Shown here one piece after another: positions 1-8,999 of a DNA stretch of 64,000 nucleotides (position 1 is the stretch's first letter; each line of letters starts with the position of its first letter). Origin of the DNA: Pseudomonas sp. FP2309 (lineage in GTDB: Bacteria; Pseudomonadota; Gammaproteobacteria; Pseudomonadales; Pseudomonadaceae). The position numbers and the translations under genes are program-made. The DNA lies in assembly GCF_030687575.1 (NCBI RefSeq), contig NZ_CP117439.1, positions 1,612,001 through 1,676,000 on the forward strand, read 5' to 3'. Below the pieces are notes generated by a model. The model was not told the origin of the DNA. It saw only the letters and a list, made by a program, of their open reading frames with translations, and searched no databases.

Positions 1-1
1 G

Positions 2-844
2 CGACTGGTGCGTGACGGGCAGGGCGCCTGGAGCCTCGACCCGGCCTATGTGCCGCCGTTGCTGAGCTTCGCTGCCCATGCCGGGTTGTTAAACCAGTTG
101 GACAACCTGTTGACGCAGTTATCGGCCAAGCGGCAACGGCTGATGGGCATGCGCCGAGAAAGCAACCAACGCATGGCCGATTTTGCCGTGGCCGATGTGT
201 CGCTGTTCTGGTTGCTCAATGCCTTGAATACCTATCAACCGGTATTGTCGGACCTTCAGGCGTTTCCCGCACGGCACCCCGAGCAGGTCTATCAGCAACT
301 GATAAAGCTGGCCGGCAGCCTGCTGACGTTCTCATTGGAGCACGATGTCGACAAGATTCCAGCCTACCGGCACGAGTCTTTGGAGACTGTGTTCCCGCCT
401 TTGATGCACACCATTTCCCTGTTGCTGGAAGCCAGCCTGCCGTCGCGGGTGATTGCTCTGGAGCTGGACGAGCAGGGCGCCAATCGCTGGCAGGTCACGC
501 TGAACGACCCGCGCCTGCGCGAGCGTGAGGGGGCTGATTTTTATTTGTCGGTGCGTTGCCGATTGCCCGCCGCGCAGTTGCAGGACCAGTTCCCACGCCT
601 GTGCAAGATCGGTACGCCTGACGAGGTCAATCACTTGGTCAACGCTGCACTCGACGGCGTTCCACTGCACTCTCTCAGCCATGTGCCGGCGGCGATTCCA
701 TTGCGCCTGGAGAACCAGTATTTCGCGTTGGACCTCGATCATTCCAAGGGGCAGGCGGTGCTGGACGAAGGGGTATGCGCTTTCTATGTGCCAAGCACTT
801 TGGTCGACGTGAAGCTTGAACTGTTTGCGGTGCTGCGCTCATGA
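2..844 (+). CDS. tssK: T6SS baseplate protein TssK, C-terminal part
   Basis: The reading frame is open from the first bases, so the gene starts before the window; about 280 C-terminal residues are present against about 445 for the family. TssK (ImpJ/VasE family) is the trimeric cytoplasmic adaptor that ties the baseplate (TssEFG) to the membrane complex through TssL and TssM. The visible part has the family's helical middle and the C-terminal beta-rich head that docks on the membrane complex. The stop overlaps the tssL start (ATGA), which indicates translational coupling. Identification rests on the sequence together with the tssL, hcp and clpV genes that follow. Confidence 0.9.
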   Translation, partial: RLVRDGQGAWSLDPAYVPPLLSFAAHAGLLNQLDNLLTQLSAKRQRLMGMRRESNQRMADFAVADVSLFWLLNALNTYQPVLSDLQAFPARHPEQVYQQLIKLAGSLLTFSLEHDVDKIPAYRHESLETVFPPLMHTISLLLEASLPSRVIALELDEQGANRWQVTLNDPRLREREGADFYLSVRCRLPAAQLQDQFPRLCKIGTPDEVNHLVNAALDGVPLHSLSHVPAAIPLRLENQYFALDLDHSKGQAVLDEGVCAFYVPSTLVDVKLELFAVLRS

Positions 845-1524
845 ACCTGACTGCCTCCAAAGAACGCACAGCGGCGGCTGTGGATATTGATGCGCTGTTG
901 CAGGACACCTACCTGCTGGTGGTCGAGTTGCGCCAGGGCGCCTCCGTGACGCGCAGCCAGGACCTGTCGCAACTGTGTGTCGAGCAGGTTGAGCACGTTC
1001 GGCAGCAGTTGAAAGTGTCGGGCCTGAGTCAGCGCAGCATCGACCACATCAGTCACGCTCAGTGCGCGTTACTTGATGAGACCGTACTCACTTGCGCCGA
1101 AGGTGACGAGCACGCCTCCTGGGCCAGCGGACCGCTGCAGACCAAGTTCTTCAATCGTCATCAGGCGGGTGAATTTCTGTATGAGGACATGCGCGAAGTC
1201 TTGCGCGAGCCCGCCCCGGATCCACATGTGCTGACGGCCTTTCAGCGGGTATTGATGTTGGGCTTTCGTGGACGCTACCGTGACCTGAGTGATCCTGAGC
1301 GCGAGCAGTTGTTGGTTGCTCTCGGTGCACGGACCACGCCGCTTAACGTCAGTCAAAGCTTGATAACGCAGCCGGGTGGCGGTGAGGTCATTGCAGGTTT
1401 GGCTTGGCTGCGATCACCGCTGATCCACATGGTGGCCGTGGGCTTATTGCTGACAGCCACCTGGTGGGGATTGGATCATCTGTTGAGCGACGCTGTTGCC
1501 TCGCTCTTGCCGGATCAGGGGTAA
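841..1524 (+). CDS. tssL: T6SS inner-membrane protein TssL (DotU/IcmH family), short form
   Basis: A 227-residue DotU-family protein: a cytoplasmic helical domain, then a single C-terminal membrane anchor at about residues 197-216. TssL forms the T6SS membrane complex with TssM and TssJ and recruits the baseplate through TssK. This short version has no C-terminal peptidoglycan-binding domain of its own; an OmpA-like domain is supplied by the next gene, so the 'extended TssL' function looks split over two proteins. The start overlaps the tssK stop by four bases. The only oddity is that separation of the OmpA domain. Confidence 0.93.
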   Translation: MNLTASKERTAAAVDIDALLQDTYLLVVELRQGASVTRSQDLSQLCVEQVEHVRQQLKVSGLSQRSIDHISHAQCALLDETVLTCAEGDEHASWASGPLQTKFFNRHQAGEFLYEDMREVLREPAPDPHVLTAFQRVLMLGFRGRYRDLSDPEREQLLVALGARTTPLNVSQSLITQPGGGEVIAGLAWLRSPLIHMVAVGLLLTATWWGLDHLLSDAVASLLPDQG

Positions 1525-1531
1525 GGGCGAG

Positions 1532-3250
1532 ATGACCTTGAACCTGCATCGAGCCCTTTGCCTGTGGGCGGGCGCTCTGACCTTCGCTTTGCTGGTCATC
1601 ATTCCACTCGGCCTGTGGGTGCGAGCGTTGGGTGTGTTGATCACAGTGGCTTGTGTTGCGTGGGCCTGGGTACTGTTGGGGCGTCGTGTAGCCCAACGCC
1701 GTGCATTGGTTTCATCGGTTGATAACAGACTCCTGCCTGCGGCAGCCTTTCGCCATCCTGTCGTGCTGGTCTGCGGTGACGGCCAGGATGGCTTGTTCGG
1801 CAGGGTTCCGGCCGAACAAATGGCCTTGCGCGTAACCGAACAAGGTTGCTATATCCGTGTTCCAAGCCTGGAGCAACTGCTGGCCTTCACCGATGGGATC
1901 CTGGCGTTACGCCCAAGCTGGGGTGGGCAACTCAGTGTGATGTTCACCGTTAATCCCGGTGCGCACAGTGATGGTGCTGTACTCGCCGGTCAGGTGCGGG
2001 CCTTCAGTCACCAATTGTCTTTGGTACGTAAACGCGGCATTGCACTGCCGTTATTGCTGGTGAGCTACCTGCAAACCTCGCAGGGCGAGAATCCTTGGTT
2101 CACTTGGGTCAATGACCGGACTGACGTTCTTGTGCGGGATGCGGGTGCCTGTGTCAGCTTGGATCAGTGGCAGCAGCACAGCGCAGACTCCTCCGTACAG
2201 TCGGCGCGGATGCATGCCGGTGTACAACTGAACAGTCTCGTGGCCTGGTTGCACGCAGCGGTGCTGCCGTACCTTGCCACTCGGCGCTCCCCAGGGTTGG
2301 CGACGGTTTGTGCGGTCAGGCTCGTACCGGCTTTGCCCTGCGCCGCGCAGGGCAATCTGTGGCGGCAATGGTTGTGCAGTCGAGTGGCGCTGACTGACCG
2401 CCGATCAGCATCGAAGGATGCGGTTCTGCCTTTCCCGGATTCTCTACTCAACCTGCTCCCGCTCGGCCCGCTACGCACTCCTGTGCAGCGCGCAAGTGTC
2501 GCAGCCCTGTGGTTGTTTGCCCTTGCCGCTGCCGTGGCACTCGCAAGCTCGGCATGGCAGAACACCCTGCTGGTACGCCAAGTCAGTGATGATTTACGGC
2601 GTTATTCCGCCATTCCCCAGCCGACCCAGCGTGAGCAAAAAGAATTCCTCTGGCGTGAAGAGGCTGTGACCATTCTTCGTCAGGACGCCCAGCGTCTGGA
2701 CGCGTACTACCGTCACGGCGCGCCCCCTGCATTCGGCTTGGGCCTGTATCGCGCAGAACGCCTTCGTGCGCCGTTGCTGGCGGTACTGGCCGCTCATGTT
2801 GAACCTGCGCCCGCTGCGGCCCCCGTGCGCATTGCCAAGCCGGTGCTGCTGGACAGTCTGTCGCTGTTCGCCACTGGCAGCGCCCAGCTCAAGCCGGGTT
2901 CGACAAAGATCCTGATCAAGGCGCTGGTCGACATCAAGGCGCAGCCAGGCTGGCTGATCGTGATCGCCGGGCATACCGATGCCACCGGTGATCCGCAGAA
3001 CAACCTTCGCCTATCCCATGCCCGCGCCGCCGCCGTACATGCCTGGATGCAGCAGATGGGTGGCATTCCCGACAGCTGTTTTGCTGTGCAGGGCTTCGGC
3101 GCGAGCCAACCGATCACTGATAACGACACCGAGGCGGGGCGTGCAGCCAACCGCCGCGTTGATATCCGTCTGGTACCCGAGGCAGGTGCGTGCGCGCTCT
3201 CTACCGCCGGGCCGGACAGACAACCCCCTGTCGCATCCAGCGACATTTAA
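1532..3250 (+). CDS. T6SS-associated OmpA-domain inner-membrane protein
   Basis: A 572-residue protein with two membrane helices near the N terminus (about residues 9-29 and 31-48), a middle domain I do not recognise, a third hydrophobic segment (about 324-345) and a C-terminal OmpA-like peptidoglycan-binding domain (about 440-555, with the motif AGHTDATG and the NRRVDI end motif). It probably anchors the TssL/TssM complex to the cell wall. ATG 1532 is chosen because a purine-rich RBS lies just upstream; the frame continues up to a TTG at 1496 overlapping tssL. The OmpA domain is about three quarters identical to that of the last gene of the operon (23,024-24,145). Confidence 0.85.
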   Translation: MTLNLHRALCLWAGALTFALLVIIPLGLWVRALGVLITVACVAWAWVLLGRRVAQRRALVSSVDNRLLPAAAFRHPVVLVCGDGQDGLFGRVPAEQMALRVTEQGCYIRVPSLEQLLAFTDGILALRPSWGGQLSVMFTVNPGAHSDGAVLAGQVRAFSHQLSLVRKRGIALPLLLVSYLQTSQGENPWFTWVNDRTDVLVRDAGACVSLDQWQQHSADSSVQSARMHAGVQLNSLVAWLHAAVLPYLATRRSPGLATVCAVRLVPALPCAAQGNLWRQWLCSRVALTDRRSASKDAVLPFPDSLLNLLPLGPLRTPVQRASVAALWLFALAAAVALASSAWQNTLLVRQVSDDLRRYSAIPQPTQREQKEFLWREEAVTILRQDAQRLDAYYRHGAPPAFGLGLYRAERLRAPLLAVLAAHVEPAPAAAPVRIAKPVLLDSLSLFATGSAQLKPGSTKILIKALVDIKAQPGWLIVIAGHTDATGDPQNNLRLSHARAAAVHAWMQQMGGIPDSCFAVQGFGASQPITDNDTEAGRAANRRVDIRLVPEAGACALSTAGPDRQPPVASSDI

Positions 3251-3273
3251 ATTCCCGAGAAAAGGAGTTTCAC

Positions 3274-3765
3274 ATGGCAATTCCCGTTTACCTCTGGCTG
3301 ACAGATGACGGCGGCGCAAACATCAAAGGTTCGGTGGATGTGCAGAAGCGCGAAGGCAGCATCGAAGTCGTTGCCCAGGACCACAGCCTGTATATCCCCA
3401 CCGACAACAACACCGGCAAGTTGACCGGTACGCGGGTACACACCCCGTTTCTGTTCTCCAAGGAAATCGACGCGTCCAGCCCTTACCTTTACAAGGCCGT
3501 GACCACCGGCCAAACCCTCAAAAGTGCTGAGTTCAAGTGGTACCGCATCGACGACGCCGGGCAGGAAGTCGAGTACTTCATCACCAAGCTGGAAAACGTC
3601 AAGGTGGTGAAAGTCGCACCGAAAATGCACGACGTCAAAGACCCAGGCAAAGAGAAGCACAACCACCTCGAACAGATTGAGTTGCGCTACGAGAAGGTCA
3701 CCTGGACCTACAAGGACGGCAACATCATCCACTCCGATTCCTGGAATGAACGTCAGAGCGCCTGA
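3274..3765 (+). CDS. hcp: T6SS inner-tube protein Hcp (TssD)
   Basis: A 163-residue Hcp protein, the hexameric ring that stacks to form the expelled T6SS tube and can carry small effectors in its lumen. The N terminus (MAIPVYLWLTDDGGANIKGS) and the C-terminal NIIHSDSWNER motif are typical of the Pseudomonas Hcp group related to HcpA-C rather than to the Hcp1 of HSI-I. AAGGAG at 3262-3267 places ATG 3274 as the start; a longer open frame upstream overlaps the previous gene and is unlikely. Two strong hairpins follow the stop, which may set Hcp mRNA level apart from the downstream genes. Confidence 0.95.
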   Translation: MAIPVYLWLTDDGGANIKGSVDVQKREGSIEVVAQDHSLYIPTDNNTGKLTGTRVHTPFLFSKEIDASSPYLYKAVTTGQTLKSAEFKWYRIDDAGQEVEYFITKLENVKVVKVAPKMHDVKDPGKEKHNHLEQIELRYEKVTWTYKDGNIIHSDSWNERQSA

Positions 3766-3772
3766 TGCGTGC

Positions 3773-3843
3773 GGAGCAGCAGGTGGGTTCTTGCCTGCTG
3801 CTCCCGGTGTGCTGGGCTGAGCGTCCGTTCGCGGGCGTTCAGC
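3773..3843 (+). terminator. Two consecutive stem-loops between hcp and clpV
   Basis: An 11-bp perfect inverted repeat (3773-3783 with 3794-3804, 10-nt loop) is followed by a second hairpin (3816-3827 with 3832-3843, all paired apart from G-T wobbles) capped by a TTCG tetraloop. Neither is followed by a T-run, so they look like partial terminators or mRNA 3'-end stabilisers rather than full intrinsic terminators. They fill the otherwise gene-free 154-bp gap. Confidence 0.6.
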
Positions 3844-3919
3844 CAAACACATCGAATTGCAACTCCTCGGCCGGTTTTATCGATGACACACCCAGATCCC
3901 CGAACAAGGATGTAACCGT

Positions 3920-6589
3920 ATGGCAGCCCATTCCACCCGCTTGCTTCGCCGTCTCAACCCTTACTGCGCCCAGGCATTGAGTGCAGCGGCGTCGCTGTGC
4001 CAGAACCGTGCGCACGCGCACATCACCATTGAGCACTGGCTGCTCAAGTTGCTGGGGCAGGGAGACGGTGATCTGACCGTGATCGCGCGTCGTTACGAGT
4101 GGGATATGGAAACGCTGTGGTACGGGCTGCTGGAGCATATCGATGGTCTGCCACGTAGCGTACAGAGCAAGCCGCAGCTGTCGGAACCGTTGCAGCAACT
4201 GATCAAGAACGCCTGGTTGCGGGCCTCGCTGGAAGGCAACAACGACAGCCTGCGCTCTGTCCACCTGCTGAGTGCGTTGATGGAAACCCCCAGCTTGCTG
4301 GTGTGTGAAGCCGCATGGCCCTTGCTCAGCCTCAGTGAGGCTCAATTGCAGCGGTTGACGGTGCTACTGGAGCAGACCTCCGAGGAGCGCGCCGACCTGC
4401 AGGGGGCAGGATCGTTGAACGATCCTGCAACGTCGTCGGTTGAGCCGTCCATGCTCCCTGCCAATGCCGTGAAAAAGGATGATGCGTTGCAGGCGGTGCT
4501 GGACAGATTCACTCAGGACCTTACCGCAAAGGCAGTGGACGGGAAGATCGACCCGGTGTTTGGTCGTGATGACGAAATCCGCCAGGTCATCGATATCCTC
4601 AGCCGTCGGCGCAAGAATAACCCGCTCCTGGTGGGCGAGCCTGGCGTTGGCAAAACGGCACTGGTCGAAGGCCTGGCGTTGAGCATCGCCCACGGCACGG
4701 TGCCGGACAGTCTCAAAGCGGTCAGCGTACGCACCCTTGACCTGGGATTATTGCAAGCTGGCGCAGGCGTCAAAGGCGAGTTCGAACAACGGCTGAAAAC
4801 CGTGATCGACGCCGTGCAGCAATCCGAGCAACCGATACTGTTGTTCATTGACGAAGCTCACACACTGATCGGCGCCGGCAACCAGGCTGGCGGCGCCGAC
4901 GCGGCCAACCTGCTCAAGCCCGCCTTGGCCCGTGGCGAGTTGCGCACTGTCGCTGCGACCACCTGGAGCGAGTACAAGCAGTATTTCGAGCGCGACGCGG
5001 CCTTGGAGCGGCGCTTCCAGATGGTCAAGGTCGATGAACCGGATGATGCCAGTGCCAGCCTGATGTTGCGCGGCCTCAAAGGGCGCTACGCCACCCATCA
5101 CGGCGTGCACATTCAGGATGCGGCCGTGCAGGCTGCGGTCAGCCTGTCGCGGCGCTACCTCACCGGGCGCCAGCTGCCGGACAAAGCCGTCGACCTGCTG
5201 GACACCGCCAGCGCCCGGGTGCGCATGAGCCTGGACTGCGAACCGCAGGTATTGATTCGCTTGAGTGCCCGGCAAGTAGCGCTGGAACTGGAGCGCCAAG
5301 CCCTCGAGCAGGATCAGCAGCTTGGCGGCAACGGTGCTGATGAGCGCCTGGCAGTGATTGCCGCGCAACATGCCGAGCTGCAACGCCAGTACATCAATCT
5401 GGAGCAGCAATACCAGCAAGAGCTTGACCTGGCCCTGCAACTGATTGATGCGCGTCAGGCGCAGCCGCCGCAGCGCGAACGCTGCGCACAGTTGAAACGG
5501 CAGTTAAGCGATGTCCAGGGCAACCAGCCGCTGCTGTCGCTGGATGTCGACGCGCGTAGCGTGGCGCAAGTTATTGCCGATTGGACCGGGGTGCCACTGG
5601 GCAGTTTGCTCAAGAATGAACAGGCCAATCTGCTGTTGTTGGAGCAGCAACTGGGCGAGCGTGTCATCGGGCAGGCCCCGGCCCTGAGCGCCATGGCCCA
5701 GCGCCTGCGCGCGGCTAAAACCGGCCTCACCGATGACAAGGCGCCGCTGGGCGTGTTCCTGCTGGTCGGTACCAGCGGCGTGGGCAAGACCGAAACCGCC
5801 CTGGCCCTGGCCGACAGCCTGTTCGGCGGCGAAAAATCACTGATCACGCTCAACTTATCCGAGTACCAGGAAGCCCACTCCGTCAGCCAGCTAAAAGGCT
5901 CACCGCCCGGCTATGTCGGTTACGGCCAGGGCGGTGTGCTCACCGAAGCCGTGCGCCAACGGCCCTACAGCGTTGTGCTGCTCGACGAGGTGGAAAAGGC
6001 CCATCGCGACGTACTGAATGTGTTCTACCAAATCTTTGATCGCGGCTTCATGCGCGATGGCGAAGGACGCGAAATCGACTTTCGCAACACCGTCATTCTC
6101 ATGACCTCCAACCTTGGCAGCGACCTGCTGCAAACCTGTGCGCAGGAACAACCGGATGCACCGGACAGCGTGCTGCATCAACGGCTGCGCCCGATCTTGC
6201 GCGAGCACTTCCAGCCCGCATTGCTGGCACGCTTTCAAACCCTCATCTATCGCCCGCTGCAAGCCGACGCACTCAAGCGCATCGTGGCGATCAAGCTGGC
6301 CCAGGTCGCCACGCGCCTGCAACGCCATTACGGACTGGAGTGCCGGATTGACGACGCCCTGAACGATGCGTTGGTTGCCGCCTGCCTCTTGCCCGATTCA
6401 GGCGCGCGCAATATCGACAGCCTGCTCAACGAGCAAATTCTGCCGGTTATCAGCCAGCAACTGCTGGAGCGTCGGGCGGCGCAGCAGCGCACCCATGGAG
6501 TGAGGCTCGGCTACAGCGACGACGACGGTATCAGCCTGCACTTCACCGATGTTCAAGACACGGCGCAGCCCGTCGCTCTGGAGGTATGA
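3920..6589 (+). CDS. clpV: T6SS sheath-disassembly AAA+ ATPase ClpV (TssH)
   Basis: An 889-residue Hsp100/ClpB-type ATPase that pulls apart contracted TssB/TssC sheaths for reuse. Domains in order: Clp N-domain repeats (about 1-150), AAA1 with Walker A GEPGVGKT (239-246) and Walker B LFIDEAH (308-314), a coiled middle domain (about 430-530), AAA2 with Walker A GTSGVGKT (617-624) and Walker B LLDE (687-690), and a ClpB-type C-terminal domain. Both ATP sites look intact. AAGGA at 3906-3910 supports ATG 3920. Its substrates TssB and TssC are not encoded in the window. Confidence 0.96.
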   Translation: MAAHSTRLLRRLNPYCAQALSAAASLCQNRAHAHITIEHWLLKLLGQGDGDLTVIARRYEWDMETLWYGLLEHIDGLPRSVQSKPQLSEPLQQLIKNAWLRASLEGNNDSLRSVHLLSALMETPSLLVCEAAWPLLSLSEAQLQRLTVLLEQTSEERADLQGAGSLNDPATSSVEPSMLPANAVKKDDALQAVLDRFTQDLTAKAVDGKIDPVFGRDDEIRQVIDILSRRRKNNPLLVGEPGVGKTALVEGLALSIAHGTVPDSLKAVSVRTLDLGLLQAGAGVKGEFEQRLKTVIDAVQQSEQPILLFIDEAHTLIGAGNQAGGADAANLLKPALARGELRTVAATTWSEYKQYFERDAALERRFQMVKVDEPDDASASLMLRGLKGRYATHHGVHIQDAAVQAAVSLSRRYLTGRQLPDKAVDLLDTASARVRMSLDCEPQVLIRLSARQVALELERQALEQDQQLGGNGADERLAVIAAQHAELQRQYINLEQQYQQELDLALQLIDARQAQPPQRERCAQLKRQLSDVQGNQPLLSLDVDARSVAQVIADWTGVPLGSLLKNEQANLLLLEQQLGERVIGQAPALSAMAQRLRAAKTGLTDDKAPLGVFLLVGTSGVGKTETALALADSLFGGEKSLITLNLSEYQEAHSVSQLKGSPPGYVGYGQGGVLTEAVRQRPYSVVLLDEVEKAHRDVLNVFYQIFDRGFMRDGEGREIDFRNTVILMTSNLGSDLLQTCAQEQPDAPDSVLHQRLRPILREHFQPALLARFQTLIYRPLQADALKRIVAIKLAQVATRLQRHYGLECRIDDALNDALVAACLLPDSGARNIDSLLNEQILPVISQQLLERRAAQQRTHGVRLGYSDDDGISLHFTDVQDTAQPVALEV

Positions 6590-6591
6590 GC

Positions 6592-8970
6592 ATGTCCAGT
6601 GGATTGCGACACTTCTTTGATCACAGTCGGCATACGCTGAAGGTACGCAACGTCGAGGCCCGGCTCGATGTGCTGGCTTTTGAAGGCCAGGAACACCTGA
6701 GTCAGCCCTTCACCTATCGCGTCGAGTTCACCAGCACCGAACGTGACCTGGCCGCAGCAAGCCTGCTCGGCCAGGACGCCAGATTCAGCCTGCACGCCCC
6801 GCCGCTAAAACCGCCGCCTTTAGGCTTCAGCGCACCGGAGGTCAAACCGCTGCGCACCCTGCATGGCGTGGTCACCGGCTTCAAGCGCCAGTCCGGCTCC
6901 AATGACCAGGCCTCCTATGAGATCACCTTGCAGCCGCGCCTGGCCCTGCTCGGTCGCGGCCGGCAGTTCCGTATCTACCAGCACCAATCAGTGCCGGAAA
7001 TTGTCGAGAGCATCCTGCGCGGTCGCCACGGACTGGAAGGCCAGGACTTCCTGTTCAGCCTCAAGCGTGAATACCCCAGGCGCGAACAGGTCATGCAATA
7101 CGGCGAAAGCGACCTGGCCTTTATCGCCCGCCTGCTGGCCGAGGTCGGCATCTGGTACCGCTTCACCAGCGACGAACGCCTGGGTATCGATGTGATCGAG
7201 TTCTGCGACGATCAACGCCTCTACCAATTCGGCGTCAAGCTGCCCCTTCGGCCGCAATCCGGGCTGGGCAGCAGCGGGCAGGATGCGGTGTGGCAACTGC
7301 AATCGCAGCACCAGGTAGTCGAGCAGCAGGTGCATTTCCGGGCTTACCACCATCGCGATGCCAGCGCCCACCTGAGCGGGGAAATCGACCAGAGCCGGGG
7401 CGCCACAACGACCTACGGCGAGGCTTACCACTACGCCGAACCCTATACCGCCCTCGGCGATCGGCTGGATCAGGACGAAGACCTTCAGAGTGAAAGCGGC
7501 TACTTCTACGCGCGCCTGCGCCACGAACGTTATCTGAACGGGCAGACCCAACTCAGTGGCGTGAGCAGCAGCGCCACCCTGGCACCGGGCCAGGTGCTCA
7601 AGGTCTCCGGCGGCGCGCCGCAGGCCTTTACACCAGGGGCAGTGATCACCGGCCTGATCACCACCGCCGCCCGTGACAGCAGCTTCATCGCCTCCTTTGA
7701 AGCCATCCCCTATTCAGAAACCGTGTGCTTTCGCCCCGAACTGAAAGCCAAACCCCAAATCGCCGGCACCGTTCCGGCCCGCGTTACCAGCCCGCAGGCC
7801 AACGACCCCTACGCGAATATCGACCTCGAAGGGCGCTACCGGGTGAACTTCCTGTTCGATCGCGACAGCTGGAAGGCCGGCGAAGAAAGCGTCTGGCTAC
7901 GCCTGGCCCGGCCTTACGCTGGCGATACCCACGGCCTGCATCTACCACTGATTGCCGGCACCGAAGTGGCCATCGCCTTCGAACAGGGCGACCCGGACCG
8001 TCCCTACATCGCCCATGCCATGCACGACAGCCGGCATGTGGACCACGTGACCCTGCGCAACGAAAAGCGCAACGTACTGCGCACCCCGGCCAACAACAAA
8101 CTGCGCATGGACGACACCCGCGGGCAGGAGCACATCAAGCTCAGCACAGAGCACAGTGGTAAGAGCCAACTCAACCTTGGGCATTTGGTGGATGCTGAGC
8201 GCCAGCCGCGCGGCGAGGGTGCGGAATTGCGCACCGATGGGCATGCCGCGATCCGTGGCGGCAAAGGCCTGTTTATCAGTGCCGATGCCCAGCGCCGCGC
8301 GCAGGGGCCGATGCTGGAGATGACCGCCGCCGTGGGCCGGTTGCAGCAGGCCGGCGAGCAGTTGCAGGCCCTCTCCGTGGATGCCGAAGCCAGCAAGGCC
8401 GATCCGGCGGACGTGCAGGCGCAACTCAACCTGCTGCAGAAAGACCTGGAGCAACTCCAATCGGCGGTACTGCTGCTCAGCGCCCCACAGGGCATTGCAT
8501 TGACCAGCGGCCACCATCTGCAACTGGCCGCTGAGCACCACCTGATGCTCAACGCCGGCGGGCAAGCCGATATCAGCGTGGTCAAGCGCCTGTTCATGGG
8601 CGTGGGGCAGGGGCTGAGCGTATTTGTGCGCAAGCTGGGCATCAAGCTGATCGCCAACCAGGGTGCGGTAAGCATTCAGGCCCAGAACGACAAGCTGGAG
8701 TTGATGGCACGCCGTGGGCTGGAGATCAGCAGCACAGAGGACGAGATCCGCATTACCGCCAAGAAGAAAATCATCTTCAACGCCGGCGGCAGCTACATCA
8801 CCTTGGATCCGTTCAGCATCGAATCGGGTACCGAAGGGGATTATATCGTCAAGTCGGCGAGCTACGAGTACGTGGTAGGGGCTGCCAAACAAGTAGCGCA
8901 GATGCCACAACTTCCCCCGGTGACTGAGTATGACGCTGACTCTTTGAGTTCGACGGTATTCTCGGGATGA
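6592..8970 (+). CDS. vgrG: T6SS spike protein VgrG (TssI)
   Basis: A 792-residue trimeric spike protein. The N-terminal gp27-like part (about 1-380) is followed by a gp5-like OB domain (about 405-480, including the GTEVAIAFEQGDPDRPYI stretch) and a C-terminal beta-helix and DUF2345-type repeat region (about 620-770). No separate toxin domain is fused to the end. GGAGG at 6580-6584 fits ATG 6592 with 7-nt spacing; ATG 6586, which overlaps the clpV stop, would sit only one base from it. The stop overlaps an in-frame codon of the next gene, the likely effector carried by this spike. Confidence 0.94.
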   Translation: MSSGLRHFFDHSRHTLKVRNVEARLDVLAFEGQEHLSQPFTYRVEFTSTERDLAAASLLGQDARFSLHAPPLKPPPLGFSAPEVKPLRTLHGVVTGFKRQSGSNDQASYEITLQPRLALLGRGRQFRIYQHQSVPEIVESILRGRHGLEGQDFLFSLKREYPRREQVMQYGESDLAFIARLLAEVGIWYRFTSDERLGIDVIEFCDDQRLYQFGVKLPLRPQSGLGSSGQDAVWQLQSQHQVVEQQVHFRAYHHRDASAHLSGEIDQSRGATTTYGEAYHYAEPYTALGDRLDQDEDLQSESGYFYARLRHERYLNGQTQLSGVSSSATLAPGQVLKVSGGAPQAFTPGAVITGLITTAARDSSFIASFEAIPYSETVCFRPELKAKPQIAGTVPARVTSPQANDPYANIDLEGRYRVNFLFDRDSWKAGEESVWLRLARPYAGDTHGLHLPLIAGTEVAIAFEQGDPDRPYIAHAMHDSRHVDHVTLRNEKRNVLRTPANNKLRMDDTRGQEHIKLSTEHSGKSQLNLGHLVDAERQPRGEGAELRTDGHAAIRGGKGLFISADAQRRAQGPMLEMTAAVGRLQQAGEQLQALSVDAEASKADPADVQAQLNLLQKDLEQLQSAVLLLSAPQGIALTSGHHLQLAAEHHLMLNAGGQADISVVKRLFMGVGQGLSVFVRKLGIKLIANQGAVSIQAQNDKLELMARRGLEISSTEDEIRITAKKKIIFNAGGSYITLDPFSIESGTEGDYIVKSASYEYVVGAAKQVAQMPQLPPVTEYDADSLSSTVFSG

Positions 8971-8999
8971 CTTCTTTTCGTGACCAGGAGGGGCGCACC

